A stretch of 58,344 bases of DNA from an uncultured Methylococcaceae bacterium. GTDB lineage: Bacteria > Pseudomonadota > Gammaproteobacteria > Methylococcales > Methylomonadaceae. The stretch covers positions 1 through 58,344 of the forward strand of contig CAIYOW010000156.1 in NCBI GenBank assembly GCA_903927955.1, in the 5' to 3' direction. The notes beneath the pieces are model-generated. The model was not told the DNA's origin. It worked only from the letters and a program-made list of their open reading frames with translations, and did not search any database. Both the position numbers and the translations under genes were made by a program. Below, one piece after another: positions 48,161 to 58,344 of the stretch; positions within the stretch are counted from its first letter, which is position 1; every line of letters begins with the position of its first letter.

Positions 48161-49495
48161 CTACGGCTTTTTATCGCGCAACACCAACCAGTCGTTAAAT
48201 TTTGCCAATTCTGGGCCTATCAGCTTTCCGGTCTGGAAATACAATAGGCTACGGGCTTTAAAATAGCGGTAGCGGGCTTGGCGCTGTTCCAGTTTGGCTG
48301 AAGACAGCTGTTTTTCGGCATTGAGCAAATCAACAATGGTGACTGCGCCTAGACCATAACCTTTTTCCATAGCCATCCGTGACTTTTCGCGTGCCGCAAG
48401 CTGGCGGTCGGTTGCTGCGCTGCGGGCGGGCGAGGTCTGCATATCCAAATAGGCCGCACGGGTTTGTTTTTCCAGCTCGCGTAGTTTTTGTTCCATTTGG
48501 CTTTCGACCAGCTTATTACGGGCGCTGGCTTCCCTTATTTTGGCATCGGTGTTGCTGCCGTCATAAACCGGCACGGTGGCTTGCACCCCGGCGGTGGTGA
48601 CATCATAAGGCGAAGTCTGACGGTTGTTGTAGATGGTGTTGCTATAGCTCTCGCTGACTTGCAATTCCAATCGGGGCAGGTAGCCAGCACGATAGGCATT
48701 GATACTGAGACGCACCGATTCCACGGCATGTTTCAGGGATTGCAGCTCGGGGTTAAGCTGGCCAGCCTGTTGCGTCCATGCATCAATACTGCCTTCGGGC
48801 GGCGGTTGGGCAATATCCAAGCGCACTGGCTGGAGTTCGCTGACCGCATCACCCGTCAGTTCACGCAGCTTTTCAAGCGCAATACGGGCATTGTTATCGT
48901 TGTCAATCAATTGGGTACGCAAGGTTTCGGTGTGCGCTTCCAGCTCGTATAGGTCGGTGATCAGAGCCATTTGCCGCGCCTGCATAGCTTTGACCCGCGC
49001 CAGTTGCTGTACGGTGGATTGCAGCTCGGTGGCAAAAATGGTGCTTTTGTCGTTGGCCTCCAAGGCATCGACATAACGGTCAATCAAATCCGCTATCAGT
49101 TTTTGGTGGGCTGCCAACAAGTCCTCTTCGCTTTGCGAGGTTTTTGCCTGTTGGCTTTTCATTAACAAATACGCTTGCAGATCAAATATCGGTTGTTGCA
49201 AGTTGATGCTGGCGCGGGCACCAGGATAGGTGGCACTGGTTTCTGAACGCGGATTGCCCGATATGGGGTCGCTATGAAAATAGTTGAACGAATAATTGCC
49301 GCTTATGCTGATTTGCGGCAATAACGCGGCAAGCCTTTGGTCTTCTTGTGCCTTAAGCATATCAACGGTATCTTGGCTGCCTAACAACGCGGGCGAAGCC
49401 TGTAGTGCGCGGTTGTATAAACTCAGTAAGTCATCGCTTGACACGGCGGGCAAGCTTAACGCCAGCCCCGCCCAAAATAAGCAAATTCGGCGCAT
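48161..49495 (-). CDS. TolC-family outer membrane protein of type I secretion
   Basis: 444 residues with a signal peptide (about 1-20). Two OEP repeats of long coiled helices and short strands are seen, as in TolC/PrtF. It forms the outer-membrane tunnel for the HlyD-like and ABC proteins encoded upstream. It is the last of the three-gene operon, 2 bp after the HlyD-like gene. Its C-terminal end reaches into the Rpn remnant. Confidence 0.9.
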   Translation of the reverse strand: MRRICLFWAGLALSLPAVSSDDLLSLYNRALQASPALLGSQDTVDMLKAQEDQRLAALLPQISISGNYSFNYFHSDPISGNPRSETSATYPGARASINLQQPIFDLQAYLLMKSQQAKTSQSEEDLLAAHQKLIADLIDRYVDALEANDKSTIFATELQSTVQQLARVKAMQARQMALITDLYELEAHTETLRTQLIDNDNNARIALEKLRELTGDAVSELQPVRLDIAQPPPEGSIDAWTQQAGQLNPELQSLKHAVESVRLSINAYRAGYLPRLELQVSESYSNTIYNNRQTSPYDVTTAGVQATVPVYDGSNTDAKIREASARNKLVESQMEQKLRELEKQTRAAYLDMQTSPARSAATDRQLAAREKSRMAMEKGYGLGAVTIVDLLNAEKQLSSAKLEQRQARYRYFKARSLLYFQTGKLIGPELAKFNDWLVLRDKKP

Positions 49496-49497
49496 GG

Positions 49498-50838
49498 TCA
49501 GTCCTCAATTAAAGAACGGGCGAATATATTGGTCAGTGGCTTCATCAGATATTGGAAAAAGGTGCGGTCGCCGGTGTTGATCAGCACTTCGGCGGGCATA
49601 CCCGGCACCAAGGTCATGCCTTTGCTTTGCAAGTCCTGTAAGCCTTCGCTGTCCACTTCGACCCTGGCCAAATAAAAGCTGTTTTGGTTTTTGTCATCGG
49701 TCATACGGTCAGCCGACAAGGCAATCAGGTGACCGCCTATTTTTGGTGTTTTGGCACTTTTGAAGGCACTGAAGCGGATTTCTGTGGCTTGCCCAACATG
49801 CACGCGGTCAATATCCAACGGCGACACTTGTGCTTCCACGATCAATTTTTCTTGCTGCGGCACGATGTCCAGCAAATGCCCGCCCGGCGGTATCACCGCA
49901 CCTAAGTTATGTACCGTCAACCCCATCACCATGCCCGCTTCCGGCGCTTTGATGCTGGTGCGGGCGACTGTGTCGGTGAGCCATTGGGTTTTCTCGCGCA
50001 ACTCGGACAGCTCAGCTTGCACTTTGCCCAGCTCATCGATCACTTCGCGCTGGAACTCTTTTTCAATTTGCAGGATTTTAAGATCAATTTCGCTGATTTG
50101 TGTTTGTGCGGTGGCAAGGTTGGCGGCGAAATCGCCTTCGTCACCTTCTGCCTCCGCCAAGCGGCGTTCCAGTTCTGTGACTTTTTGTTTTTCGATATAG
50201 CCTTCTTTGAGCATGGCGCGGAAATCCACCAATTCTTGGTTGAGCGATGCCACCAAGTTGTTGCGGCTATTTTTTTGCGCACGGATACCGGCAATGCGGG
50301 CGGCAAGCTGACGGCGCTGCTCGGTCAATATGCCAATTTCACCGTTGCGTGAACGTTGCCGCACTGCAAAAGACTGATCCTGCACGCGCATCAATTCTTG
50401 CACACGGGCATCGGCAGCGGCTTGCTGCAACTGCTCGGGATAAACCACCTTGGCTTTGCCATCTCGCTCAGCCACCAATCTGGCTTCCCGCGCCAAGGCG
50501 GAATAAAATTGTCCGCGCATGGTTTCCAATTGGGCGCGCGAGGAAGTGTCTTCCAGCTCCAACAGTGTTTGGCCTTTAGTGACGGTGTCGCCATCACGCA
50601 CCCGTATCGACTTGACAATGCCGCCTTCCAAATGTTGTACGGTTTTGCGGTAGCCTTCCACAGTGACGGTGCCGGGCGACAAAGTGGCACTACTGAGCGG
50701 TGCCAACACTGACCATGCACCAAAGAAGCCGAACACCACGATAATCAGCAGATAACCAAAACGGCTGATGGCACGGTCATCGGCGTAGTCGTTGATATCG
50801 GGTGTTGGCGGGGGCGTTTTTGATGAGAATAAGCTCAT
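49498..50838 (-). CDS. HlyD-family membrane fusion protein (PrtE-like)
   Basis: 446 residues. One membrane helix (about 30-50) is followed by a lipoyl-like half motif, a long coiled coil (about 120-300) and a beta-barrel C-terminus with IVEAQVSPLDIDRVHVGQ. This is the PrtE/HasE/LapC length and layout. It links the inner-membrane ABC protein to the TolC-type channel. It is 2 bp after the ABC gene and 2 bp before tolC-like, hence one transcript. Confidence 0.92.
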   Translation of the reverse strand: MSLFSSKTPPPTPDINDYADDRAISRFGYLLIIVVFGFFGAWSVLAPLSSATLSPGTVTVEGYRKTVQHLEGGIVKSIRVRDGDTVTKGQTLLELEDTSSRAQLETMRGQFYSALAREARLVAERDGKAKVVYPEQLQQAAADARVQELMRVQDQSFAVRQRSRNGEIGILTEQRRQLAARIAGIRAQKNSRNNLVASLNQELVDFRAMLKEGYIEKQKVTELERRLAEAEGDEGDFAANLATAQTQISEIDLKILQIEKEFQREVIDELGKVQAELSELREKTQWLTDTVARTSIKAPEAGMVMGLTVHNLGAVIPPGGHLLDIVPQQEKLIVEAQVSPLDIDRVHVGQATEIRFSAFKSAKTPKIGGHLIALSADRMTDDKNQNSFYLARVEVDSEGLQDLQSKGMTLVPGMPAEVLINTGDRTFFQYLMKPLTNIFARSLIED

Positions 50839-50840
50839 GA

Positions 50841-52568
50841 TCAGGCTCCCTTTGCCATAACGTTGCCCGCTAAGGACGATTGTTGTTGCTGTTGTTGGTG
50901 CTGGTTGAATTTAGCCAACACCTCATCGCGCGGCCCATCCAATACCAACAAACCTTCGTTCAGTACCATGATACGGTCGACCATGCCCAAAATGCCCACC
51001 CGATGGGTAATGACGATAATGGTGCAGCCACGCACTTTTAAGGCCACTAACGCCCGTGCCAAAGCTTGTTCGCCCAGATCATCCAGATTGGAATTAGGCT
51101 CGTCCAGCACCACCAACACCGGATCGCCATACAAGGCACGCGCCAAACCCACCCGCTGGCGTTGTCCGGCGGAAAGCAAGCCGCCGGTTCCGCCTATTTC
51201 GGTGTCATAACCTTTGGGCAGTTGCAGGATCATTTCGTGAACCCCCGCCGCTTGCGCGGCAGCCACCACCTTATTGCTATCCAATTCGCCAAAACGGGCA
51301 ATATTGTCGGCAATCGTGCCATCGAACAGCTCTATGTCTTGTGGCAAATAGCCCACGCAACACCCTAACAGGCTGCGGTCAAGTTGCGCCACATCGGCAC
51401 CATCCAAGCGGATAACGCCATTGGCTGCGGGCCATATACCCAATAACGCGCGCGCCAAGGTTGATTTGCCTGAGGCACTGGCACCGATTAATGCCACAAA
51501 CGTACCCGCCTCGATGGTGAAATTGACACCCTTGATAACTGCGGATTTTGACCCGGGCGGCACAATCACGGCCTGCTCTGCTGTGAATGTCCCTTTGGGC
51601 AAGGGCAAGGGCATACGTTCGGCTTCGGCGGGAAATTGCCCCAGCAGGGTGTTCAGGCGATCATAAGCGGTGCGCGCTGACAAAAATTGCTTCCAACTGC
51701 CGATCATTATGTCAATAGGCGCCAAGGCACGACCCAATAAAATTGAACCGCCAATCATCAGACCAGGGCTGATTTCCTTGTCAATCGCCAACCATGCGCC
51801 CAAGCCTAATATCAGCGATTGCACGGTAAGACGGTAGGTCTTTGATAATGCTGCTATCAGCCCGGCTTTTTCGCTGGCGACCGATTGCAGCATAATCAGT
51901 TTTTTTTGTTTGTCTTGCCAGCGTTCCAGCAAATCCGGCAACATGCCCAAGGCATGAACCACTTCGGCGTTGCGTAAATTGCGGGCGGTGATGTTGCCAT
52001 TCTCCACCGATACTTTATTGGCTTGCTCTAGGTCATCATGGGTGGCTTGCTCGTTCCAAATAGCCAGTAAAATCAACACAACAGCAGAAAAAATAGCCAC
52101 CACGCCAAAACTGGGGTGGAACAAGAACAGCAAGCCGATATACACCGGCAACCAGGGTGCATCAAAAAAAGCAAACAAGCCATTGCCACTTAAAAATTGC
52201 CGCAACACCAGCAAGTCGCTTAATGGCTGGGTGCTGCTCTTGCCGCCGCTCATCAATGCCTGCCGGAATAACACCCGATACAAGCGTTCGTTCAGCAACA
52301 AATCAAAGCGGGTGCTAACGCGTATCAAAATCTGTGAACGCACCCATTCCAATGCCCCTAGCATGGCAAACAACGCCACTGCCAACAAGGTCAGCATCAG
52401 CAGAGTGGAGGTGCTGTTACTGCCCAACACCCTATCGTACACCTGCATCATATAAATGGATGGCAATAGCATCAGCAAATTGATGAACAGGCTGAAAACG
52501 GCGGCTGATTGGAACGAGTGACGGCACAAGCGAACCGTTTTGGCAAGCTCTGAGTCAGGTAAGCGCAT
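50841..52568 (-). CDS. Type I secretion ABC transporter (PrtD/HasD family)
   Basis: 575 residues from ATG 52568, the exact PrtD length; a TTG reading from 52646 adds 26 unconserved residues. The six-helix export domain is followed by the nucleotide-binding domain with Walker A GASASGKST (362-370), LSAGQRQR and VLVVLDEP. There is no C39 peptidase or CLD domain, so it suits RTX proteases, lipases or HasA-like substrates with a C-terminal signal. The C-terminus has a glutamine-rich stretch. No RTX substrate gene is in the window. Confidence 0.93.
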   Translation of the reverse strand: MRLPDSELAKTVRLCRHSFQSAAVFSLFINLLMLLPSIYMMQVYDRVLGSNSTSTLLMLTLLAVALFAMLGALEWVRSQILIRVSTRFDLLLNERLYRVLFRQALMSGGKSSTQPLSDLLVLRQFLSGNGLFAFFDAPWLPVYIGLLFLFHPSFGVVAIFSAVVLILLAIWNEQATHDDLEQANKVSVENGNITARNLRNAEVVHALGMLPDLLERWQDKQKKLIMLQSVASEKAGLIAALSKTYRLTVQSLILGLGAWLAIDKEISPGLMIGGSILLGRALAPIDIMIGSWKQFLSARTAYDRLNTLLGQFPAEAERMPLPLPKGTFTAEQAVIVPPGSKSAVIKGVNFTIEAGTFVALIGASASGKSTLARALLGIWPAANGVIRLDGADVAQLDRSLLGCCVGYLPQDIELFDGTIADNIARFGELDSNKVVAAAQAAGVHEMILQLPKGYDTEIGGTGGLLSAGQRQRVGLARALYGDPVLVVLDEPNSNLDDLGEQALARALVALKVRGCTIIVITHRVGILGMVDRIMVLNEGLLVLDGPRDEVLAKFNQHQQQQQQSSLAGNVMAKGA

Positions 52569-52831
52569 GGCAAATGATCCTAGGGTGACAAAATTTTCTG
52601 GCGTGAAAAATGTAGGAGGATACTGAAAAAAACCGGCAGAAGGCAATGGTGCCTGTCTGGATGCCCGCAGTTTTGCAATGGTTAAATGGGCTAATCATAA
52701 CGCAAGTGGCTAGCGTGTGTTGACATTTATACGAAACTATCTAGCGGCACGGTGCGCCAGTAGCTAAGCATAGTGATTGCTTGCGGCTATGCAGCAAAAT
52801 CCAGAAAGATTTTACTGCATAGCGTATCAGA

Positions 52832-53140
52832 TCAGGCCGAAGCCAGCATGGTTGCCAGCTCGCCTTTTTTATATAAATCAATCATGATATCGCAGCCACC
52901 CACCAGCTCGCCTTTGATGTACAATTGCGGGTAAGTTGGCCAGTTGGAATAGTCTTTTAGCGTGTCGCGCAGTTCCGGGTCTTCAAAAATATTGATCGCC
53001 ACATAGTCCGCCTGACAGGCTGCCAACACTTGAACGGCTTGGTTAGAAAAACCACATTGCGGAAAATCCGGTGTGCCTTTCATGTATAAAACCACTGCAT
53101 TGTTATCAAGCTGGTCTTTTATTCTTGCAATTGCATCCAT
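52832..53140 (-). CDS. grxD: Monothiol glutaredoxin Grx4 type
   Basis: 102 residues. The CGFS active site lies at 29-32 after KGTPDFP, and the WPTYPQLYIKGELVGGCDIM segment binds glutathione. CGFS glutaredoxins carry [2Fe-2S] clusters with glutathione and BolA partners and deliver them for iron-sulfur maturation. It is a single gene, divergent from argD. Confidence 0.97.
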   Translation of the reverse strand: MDAIARIKDQLDNNAVVLYMKGTPDFPQCGFSNQAVQVLAACQADYVAINIFEDPELRDTLKDYSNWPTYPQLYIKGELVGGCDIMIDLYKKGELATMLASA

Positions 53141-53224
53141 CTCAGTTCCACTCTACTTAATAAAAATCAACAATAATTTTAGCAATTTTAGTACATTTAA
53201 AAAAGTAAATATTATTATTGCCGC

Positions 53225-53253
53225 TTGCTAGCAAGGGCTTTGAATCTTATAAT
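53225..53253 (+). promoter_or_regulatory. argD-argF promoter
   Basis: TTGCTA (53225-53230), 17 bp, and a perfect TATAAT (53248-53253), 70 bp before the argD start. No ARG-box-like palindrome was recognised nearby. Confidence 0.65.
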
Positions 53254-53322
53254 CGACACTTTTTTTTATAGCCTGCCGTAACTTGCGGCGGTTTTGATTT
53301 GCTGTGCTTTGGGCGGGGGTTT

Positions 53323-54513
53323 ATGACTAGCCATGTGATGCCAACTTACAAACGATTGCCGGTGGCTTTTACGCACGGCGAAGGGGCCTGGCTGTGGGAC
53401 GAAGACGGCAACCGCTATTTGGATGCGTTATCCGGCATTGCCGTATGCAACTTAGGTCACGCCCACCCTGCCGTACATCAGGCATTGTGCGGACAAAGCC
53501 AAAAATTGCTGCATACATCCAATATTTACCGCATCCCTTTACAGGAACAATTGGGCGACCAACTGATTGCCCGCAGTGGCATGGACAATGTGTTTTTCTG
53601 CAATTCCGGTGCGGAGGCCAATGAAGCGGCACTTAAAATCGCCCGCAAATACGGTCACGGGCGTGGCATTGCCACACCTACCGTGATTGTCATGGGCAAT
53701 AGCTTCCACGGCCGGACACTGGCGACACTCAGTGCCACCGGCAACAGCAAAGTTAAGGAAGGCTTCGCGCCCTTGGTCGAGGGCTTTGTGCAGGTGCCTT
53801 ATGACGACATCCCGGCTATTGAACAAGCCTTGGCGAGCAACACCCAAATCGTTGCTGTACTGGTTGAGGCGGTGCAAGGCGAAGGCGGCGTTAACGTACC
53901 GGCAGATGATTATCTTAACCGTATCAGAGCGTTGTGTGACCAGCACCAGTTACTGATGATGATGGATGAAATCCAGACCGGCATAGGCCGTACCGGGCAA
54001 TTTTTGGCTTATCAGCACAATGGCATTGTGCCGGATGTGTGCACCTTAGCCAAGGCGCTGGGTAATGGTGTGCCGATTGGTGCATGCTTGGCGCGTGGTA
54101 AAGCGGCGGGCATTTTGACGGCAGGCAACCACGGTTCCACGTTTGGCGGCAACCCCTTGGCTTGTAGCGCGGCCTTGGCGGTTCTGGCTAGCTTGGATGC
54201 CGATAACCTGATAGCCGCTGCCAGCCAGCAAGGGCAAGCACTGTTTGCAAGCTTGGTGGGTCGCCTGCAAGGCAATCCGCATGTGCTGGATATCCGCCAT
54301 AAAGGGATGATGGTTGGCATAGAATTGGATAGGCCATGCGCAGATTTGGTGGCACTGGCATTGGCAAAGTTTTTGTTGATCAATGTCACCAATGAGCGGA
54401 CTATCCGCTTGTTACCGCCGTTAATTATTGACAACCAACAAATAGGCCAAATTGTCGATACCTTAGCGGAGCTAATTCAAGTTTTTACCGAGCAGCAATA
54501 TGAAAAATCCTAG
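53323..54513 (+). CDS. argD: Acetylornithine aminotransferase
   Basis: 396 residues from ATG 53323, which has a G-rich ribosome site; a TTG at 53299 is less likely. A PLP-dependent class III aminotransferase with lysine K244 in [10 protein letters not shown]. The [20 protein letters not shown] and [11 protein letters not shown] segments are conserved. It makes acetylornithine in arginine synthesis and often also serves in lysine synthesis. It overlaps argF by 14 bp. Confidence 0.96.
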   Translation: MTSHVMPTYKRLPVAFTHGEGAWLWDEDGNRYLDALSGIAVCNLGHAHPAVHQALCGQSQKLLHTSNIYRIPLQEQLGDQLIARSGMDNVFFCNSGAEANEAALKIARKYGHGRGIATPTVIVMGNSFHGRTLATLSATGNSKVKEGFAPLVEGFVQVPYDDIPAIEQALASNTQIVAVLVEAVQGEGGVNVPADDYLNRIRALCDQHQLLMMMDEIQTGIGRTGQFLAYQHNGIVPDVCTLAKALGNGVPIGACLARGKAAGILTAGNHGSTFGGNPLACSAALAVLASLDADNLIAAASQQGQALFASLVGRLQGNPHVLDIRHKGMMVGIELDRPCADLVALALAKFLLINVTNERTIRLLPPLIIDNQQIGQIVDTLAELIQVFTEQQYEKS

Positions 54514-55405
54514 ACATTTCGTTAGCCTACTTGATTTCAGCGGTGATGAGCTGCGTGGCCTGATTAGCCGCGCCATTGCCTTGAAACAGCATCGTGACGT
54601 CAATTACCAACCGCTGAAAGGCCAAATATTGGCGATGATTTTTGAAAAATCCTCCACCCGTACCCGTATTTCTTTTGAAGCGGGCATGGCGCATTTTGGC
54701 GGCAGTGCTTTATTTTTATCGCCCCGCGACACCCAACTGGGGCGCGGCGAGCCACTGCGTGACAGCGCCAAGGTCATCTCCAGCATGGTCGATGGCATTA
54801 TGTTGCGTACTGACAAACATGAAACGGTGGTGACGTTTGCCGAGTATTCCAGTGTGCCGGTCATTAACGGCTTGACTGATCAGGAGCATCCCTGCCAACT
54901 GTTGGCGGATATGCAGACTTATTTTGAAGTGCGCGGGGATATCTGTGGCAAAACGGTCGCTTGGATTGGTGACGGCAATAATATGTGTCATTCTTACATC
55001 CATGCCGCCAGCACCTTTGATTTTACTTTGCATATTGCCAGCCCGGAAGGCTATGCCCCACAGCCAGCCATTGTGGCGGCGGCAGGCGCACATGTCCGAT
55101 GTTTTGACAGTGCCACGGCAGCGGCGGCAGGTGCAGACCTGGTGGTGACCGATGTGTGGGCCAGCATGGGGCAAGAGCAAGAGCAGCAACAACGGGTGAT
55201 AGCGTTCAAAGACTATCAGGTCAATGCCGAGGTGATGTCAATGGCCAAAGCTGATGCCTTGTTTATGCATTGTTTGCCCGCCCATCGTGGCGAAGAAGTC
55301 AGTGCCGAAGTGATAGATGGCCCGCAAAGCGTGGTCTTCCAAGAAGCAGAAAACCGCCTTCATGCACAAAAAGCGTTGCTTGAGTTTCTGCTCTGTAAAA
55401 AATAG
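54500..55405 (+). CDS. argF: Ornithine carbamoyltransferase
   Basis: 301 residues. It makes citrulline from ornithine and carbamoyl phosphate. Carbamoyl phosphate site: [11 protein letters not shown]; ornithine and catalytic sites: HPCQLLAD and [12 protein letters not shown]. Its ATG lies inside the argD end, so both are translated from one message. The short length matches the anabolic type. Confidence 0.97.
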   Translation: MKNPRHFVSLLDFSGDELRGLISRAIALKQHRDVNYQPLKGQILAMIFEKSSTRTRISFEAGMAHFGGSALFLSPRDTQLGRGEPLRDSAKVISSMVDGIMLRTDKHETVVTFAEYSSVPVINGLTDQEHPCQLLADMQTYFEVRGDICGKTVAWIGDGNNMCHSYIHAASTFDFTLHIASPEGYAPQPAIVAAAGAHVRCFDSATAAAAGADLVVTDVWASMGQEQEQQQRVIAFKDYQVNAEVMSMAKADALFMHCLPAHRGEEVSAEVIDGPQSVVFQEAENRLHAQKALLEFLLCKK

Positions 55406-55447
55406 CGGTAAAATCAAGGTTGCCCCTATTCTATCACCAGGATTCCA

Positions 55448-56119
55448 GTGAAAAGACTTTATAGCACCTTATTTGCATTAGCCGTAATGGCTTGCGGTGT
55501 CGCCCACGCCAAAACGGTTTATGTCACGGACAACCTTAACTTGTCGCTACGCAGCCAAGACAACAATGATTCCAAAGTGGTCAAGTTGCTGCCCAGCGGC
55601 ACACCTTTGACGGTCATCAACGAAAACCCCACAACCGGCTTCTCGTTCGTGCGCCTCAGCAACGGTCAAGAAGGCTATATTTTGACCCGCAACACCATTA
55701 AAGAACCGCCCGCCCGCGATAAAATAGGCGACACCAACCGTAGCTTACGGGCCCTGGAGTCTGAAAACGAGCGGCTTAAAGGCGAGTTGATCGTGTTGCG
55801 CGAAAAGTTGACCCCCGGCACTTCTCTGGAGCAAGCGCTGTCCGATGAGCGTGACCAACTGAGCCGCGAATTGGCCGAGCTGAAAAAAACCGCCACCAAT
55901 GCCATGCAAATCAAAAATGAACGCGATGAATTACAAGAGCGCGTGGTCAACGTCGAGCGGGATTTGGAACAACTAAAACTTGAAAATCAGGCTCTTAAGG
56001 ACACATCCAATCAGGATTGGTTTTTGTATGGCGGGCTGCTGGCTTTGCTGGGTGTAATTTTAGGGTTCATTCTGCCGAAGTTGGGATGGCGACGCAAAAA
56101 TAACTGGGGCACTTTTTAA
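55448..56119 (+). CDS. TIGR04211 family SH3/coiled-coil membrane protein (YgiM-like)
   Basis: 223 residues from GTG 55448. A signal-like segment (1-21) is followed by a bacterial SH3 domain (about 23-90) with LNLSLRSQDNN and GFSFVRLSNGQEGYI. A coiled coil follows (about 95-185), then a membrane helix (about 192-212) and a basic tail RRKNN. The family is an inner-membrane protein facing the periplasm, of unknown role. It lies 42 bp after argF and 75 bp before ilvD. Confidence 0.88.
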   Translation: MKRLYSTLFALAVMACGVAHAKTVYVTDNLNLSLRSQDNNDSKVVKLLPSGTPLTVINENPTTGFSFVRLSNGQEGYILTRNTIKEPPARDKIGDTNRSLRALESENERLKGELIVLREKLTPGTSLEQALSDERDQLSRELAELKKTATNAMQIKNERDELQERVVNVERDLEQLKLENQALKDTSNQDWFLYGGLLALLGVILGFILPKLGWRRKNNWGTF

Positions 56120-56194
56120 GGTTTGCTGCCACGTTAAGCAACGCTTCTAACCAATTATCATTCCACTTATTCTAAATTCAAAAGGAATCTTACC

Positions 56195-57898
56195 ATGTCC
56201 CATTCAGGCGATAATGCCACTCCGACCAACACCCGCACTTTTTCTTCCTTAGTGGTTGATGGCATGGAGCGCGCGCCCAGCCGTGCCATGTTACATGCCG
56301 TCGGCTTTAGCAATGAGGATTTTAAAAAACCGCAAATCGGCATCGCTTCAACCTGGAGCATGGTCACGCCCTGCAACATGCATATCAACGGGCTGGCAGA
56401 CGATGCCGCCGCTGGCGTTGACAAAGCCAACGGCAAAGCAGTTATCTTCAACACCATCACTATTTCTGACGGCATTTCAATGGGCACCGAAGGGATGAAA
56501 TACTCGCTGGTGTCGCGTGAAGTGATTGCCGACTCGATAGAAACGGTGGTGGGATGCCAAGGCTTTGATGGCTTAGTCGCCATTGGCGGCTGTGACAAAA
56601 ACATGCCCGGCTGTATGATTGCCATTTCACGGCTCGACCGTCCGGCCATTTTCGTCTACGGCGGCACCATCCTGCCTGGTTGCCATAAAGACAAAAAATT
56701 GGATGTTGTTTCGGTGTTCGAGGCGGTGGGTGCCCGTGCCAACCATAAAATTGATGATGCCGAACTCGCCGAAATTGAAGCCAAAGCCATTCCGGGAGCC
56801 GGTTCATGCGGCGGCATGTATACCGCCAACACGATGGCATCGGCGATAGAAGCGATGGGCATGAGCTTGCCGAACAGTTCCGCACAAGCAGCCATTTCGC
56901 AAGATAAGCGCTTGGACTGCGAACGGGCCGGTGCAGCGGTGCTTGAATTGCTTAAAAAGAACATCAAGCCCAGCGACATCATGACCAAAGCCGCGTTTGA
57001 AAATGCCATCACGGTGATCATTGCCTTGGGCGGTTCGACTAATGCGGTGCTGCACATGTTGGCTATGGCCCATGCGGCAAAAGTGGACATCGGCCTGGAC
57101 GATTTTACCCGTATTGGCAAACGTGTGCCTATGCTCGCCGATTTGAAACCCAGCGGCCGTTATTCTATGGCAGAACTGGTCGAAATTGGCGGTATCCAAC
57201 CACTTATGAAAGTCCTGTTGCAGGCAGGGCTGTTGCAGGGTGATTGCTTGACCGTGACCGGCAAAACATTGGCGGAAAACCTTGCCGAAGTCGCCCCGTA
57301 CCCTGATGGTCAGGATATGATCCATGACTTGGACAACCCCATCAAAAAAGACAGCCATTTGGTGGTGTTATACGGCAATCTTGCCCCTAACGGCGCGGTG
57401 GCAAAAATCACCGGCAAAGAGGGTCTGCACTTTACCGGCACTGCAAAGGTGTTTGATGCCGAAGAAGCCGCGTTGCAAAGCATTTTAAACGGCGATATTG
57501 TTAAGGGCGATGTGATCGTCATCCGCTACGAAGGCCCTAAAGGTGGCCCTGGAATGCGCGAAATGCTGTCACCCACTTCTGCCATTATGGGCAAAGGCTT
57601 GGGCAAGGAAGTGGCGCTTATCACGGATGGCCGTTTTTCTGGCGGCACTCATGGCTTTGTGGTGGGGCATATCACCCCGGAAGCTTATGTCGGCGGCCCG
57701 TTAGCAGTGGTGGAAAACGGCGATACGATTGCTATAGATGCTGAAAACAATGAATTGCAGCTACTAATCAACGAACATGAAATGGCGCGTAGACTGGAAA
57801 AATGGCAACAACCAGAACCACGCTATACCCGTGGTGTGCTGGCAAAATATGCCAAGCTGGTCAGTTCCGCTTCGACCGGTGCGGTTACTGATAATTGA
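56195..57898 (+). CDS. ilvD: Dihydroxy-acid dehydratase
   Basis: 567 residues, full length. It dehydrates dihydroxy-isovalerate and -methylvalerate in valine, leucine and isoleucine synthesis. Cluster cysteines are seen in [10 protein letters not shown] and [12 protein letters not shown], with another in the TPCNMH segment, suiting a [2Fe-2S] or [4Fe-4S] type. AAAGGA precedes the ATG. Downstream no further ilv gene is seen. Confidence 0.97.
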   Translation: MSHSGDNATPTNTRTFSSLVVDGMERAPSRAMLHAVGFSNEDFKKPQIGIASTWSMVTPCNMHINGLADDAAAGVDKANGKAVIFNTITISDGISMGTEGMKYSLVSREVIADSIETVVGCQGFDGLVAIGGCDKNMPGCMIAISRLDRPAIFVYGGTILPGCHKDKKLDVVSVFEAVGARANHKIDDAELAEIEAKAIPGAGSCGGMYTANTMASAIEAMGMSLPNSSAQAAISQDKRLDCERAGAAVLELLKKNIKPSDIMTKAAFENAITVIIALGGSTNAVLHMLAMAHAAKVDIGLDDFTRIGKRVPMLADLKPSGRYSMAELVEIGGIQPLMKVLLQAGLLQGDCLTVTGKTLAENLAEVAPYPDGQDMIHDLDNPIKKDSHLVVLYGNLAPNGAVAKITGKEGLHFTGTAKVFDAEEAALQSILNGDIVKGDVIVIRYEGPKGGPGMREMLSPTSAIMGKGLGKEVALITDGRFSGGTHGFVVGHITPEAYVGGPLAVVENGDTIAIDAENNELQLLINEHEMARRLEKWQQPEPRYTRGVLAKYAKLVSSASTGAVTDN

Positions 57899-58309
57899 TC
57901 AAATAGCCAGGGTGTAAGGTTGGTTTGGGGGTGGTTTTAACCCGGCCCCGATGATTTTATATGTTGTATGTCGTCACAATGAGAAAACAGTATCGGCAAA
58001 GCTTCTGACTTGTTTATGCCGTTTGCAGTTTTTAGGGCTTGCTGAGGAACGCCCCCGAACGCTCTAACCATTAACGATTCGTCTGTTTTATGCTCTTTGG
58101 GTGCATCCTAAGCTATGCAGTTATAATCTGCTGCTTTGTTGTGTTGGGGTTCGTACCTCACCCCAACCTACGGGCTATTTTCCTGCCCCCCCTACCACGG
58201 CATTAGCTACCCAACACCCCAAAAAAACCGCACCACTTGCCAGGTGGCTTACAAAAAAATTGGCAAATTATGATTGCGACCGCCCGTTTTTGCACCGCTA
58301 CAATAGCGG

Positions 58310-58344
58310 CCAAAAGCCAAAAGCCAAAAGCCAAAAGCCAAAAG
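58310..58344. repeat. Heptanucleotide tandem repeat (CCAAAAG)n cut by the window edge
   Basis: Five perfect units of CCAAAAG run to the last base, so the true length is longer. The preceding gap after ilvD (57899-58309) holds no gene I recognise and no clear terminator. Confidence 0.9.

Noticed and set aside
50870-50910. CAG/CAA-type triplet run in the secretion ABC gene as a phase-variation site
   Set aside because: Units are mixed and a triplet change would not shift the frame; it only varies a glutamine stretch at the C-terminus.
52569-52646. 26-residue extension of the secretion ABC protein
   Set aside because: It would need a TTG start and exceeds the normal PrtD length; ATG 52568 gives 575 residues.
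58310-58344. CRISPR array
   Set aside because: Seven-base units without spacers are a simple tandem repeat.

Overview
The window reads as a chromosome segment of a gammaproteobacterium. The evidence is the block map-glnD / rpsB-tsf-pyrH-frr-uppS-cdsA-dxr-rseP, together with hda, aat-bpt, queG, tex and a class I grxD. An orphan CrtI/CrtN-type carotenoid desaturase and the general gene style would suit an aerobic pigmented lineage such as the methanotroph order Methylococcales. That placement is inference: no C1-metabolism gene is present to confirm it.

Left end (1-7215): an EcoR124I-like (type IC) restriction-modification operon carrying extra genes. The order is hsdM (cut by the window edge), a class III Fic protein, hsdS split by a frameshift in a C-tract, a RelA/SpoT-type alarmone synthetase domain protein, a YefM/RelE-type toxin-antitoxin pair with its own operator-like repeats, and hsdR. 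The HsdR catalytic residues fall at the same numbers as in EcoR124I. The hsdS gene carries a C7 tract whose extension to C8 would restore one 412-residue HsdS, plus two copies of the 12-bp TAEL repeat known from EcoR124I/II. This is the most interesting part of the window: a restriction system that looks able to switch specificity and that carries three toxin-type enzymes inside its operon. It ends 115 bp from the 3' end of a tRNA-Thr(CGT) gene, a usual island boundary.

Middle (7527-35613): mostly housekeeping and accessory metabolism. In order: a ZIP metal transporter; an FtsX-type ABC exporter; a carotenoid desaturase; tex; panE-hda-DUF2069-wrbA-arsC; a frameshifted AEC transporter; pyrF; a DsbD_2/SafE membrane protein with a receiver-less sigma-54 activator; the N-degron transferases bpt and aat; trxB; a nitrilase-family hydrolase; a decaying hicBA module; a GNAT; a YadGH-type ABC exporter; ppx with an unknown membrane-anchored protein; a di-heme cytochrome c peroxidase; and glnD, which follows map.

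Core block (35617-44879): divergent map and rpsB, then translation, UMP kinase, polyprenyl, CDP-diacylglycerol, MEP-pathway and RseP genes in canonical order. A periplasmic DsbC follows rseP, where bamA is usually found.

Right end (44880-58344): a small conserved-looking ORF in an otherwise empty gap; queG and rhlE (overlapping); remnants of an Rpn/PD-(D/E)XK gene; a complete type I secretion operon (PrtD/HlyD/TolC family) with no visible substrate gene; grxD; argD-argF; an SH3/coiled-coil membrane protein; and ilvD. The window ends inside a (CCAAAAG)n heptamer array.

The broken genes (hsdS, AEC transporter, hicA, Rpn) are all accessory, while about 45 core genes are intact. This argues against a generally poor-quality sequence, although any one of the indels could still be an error.
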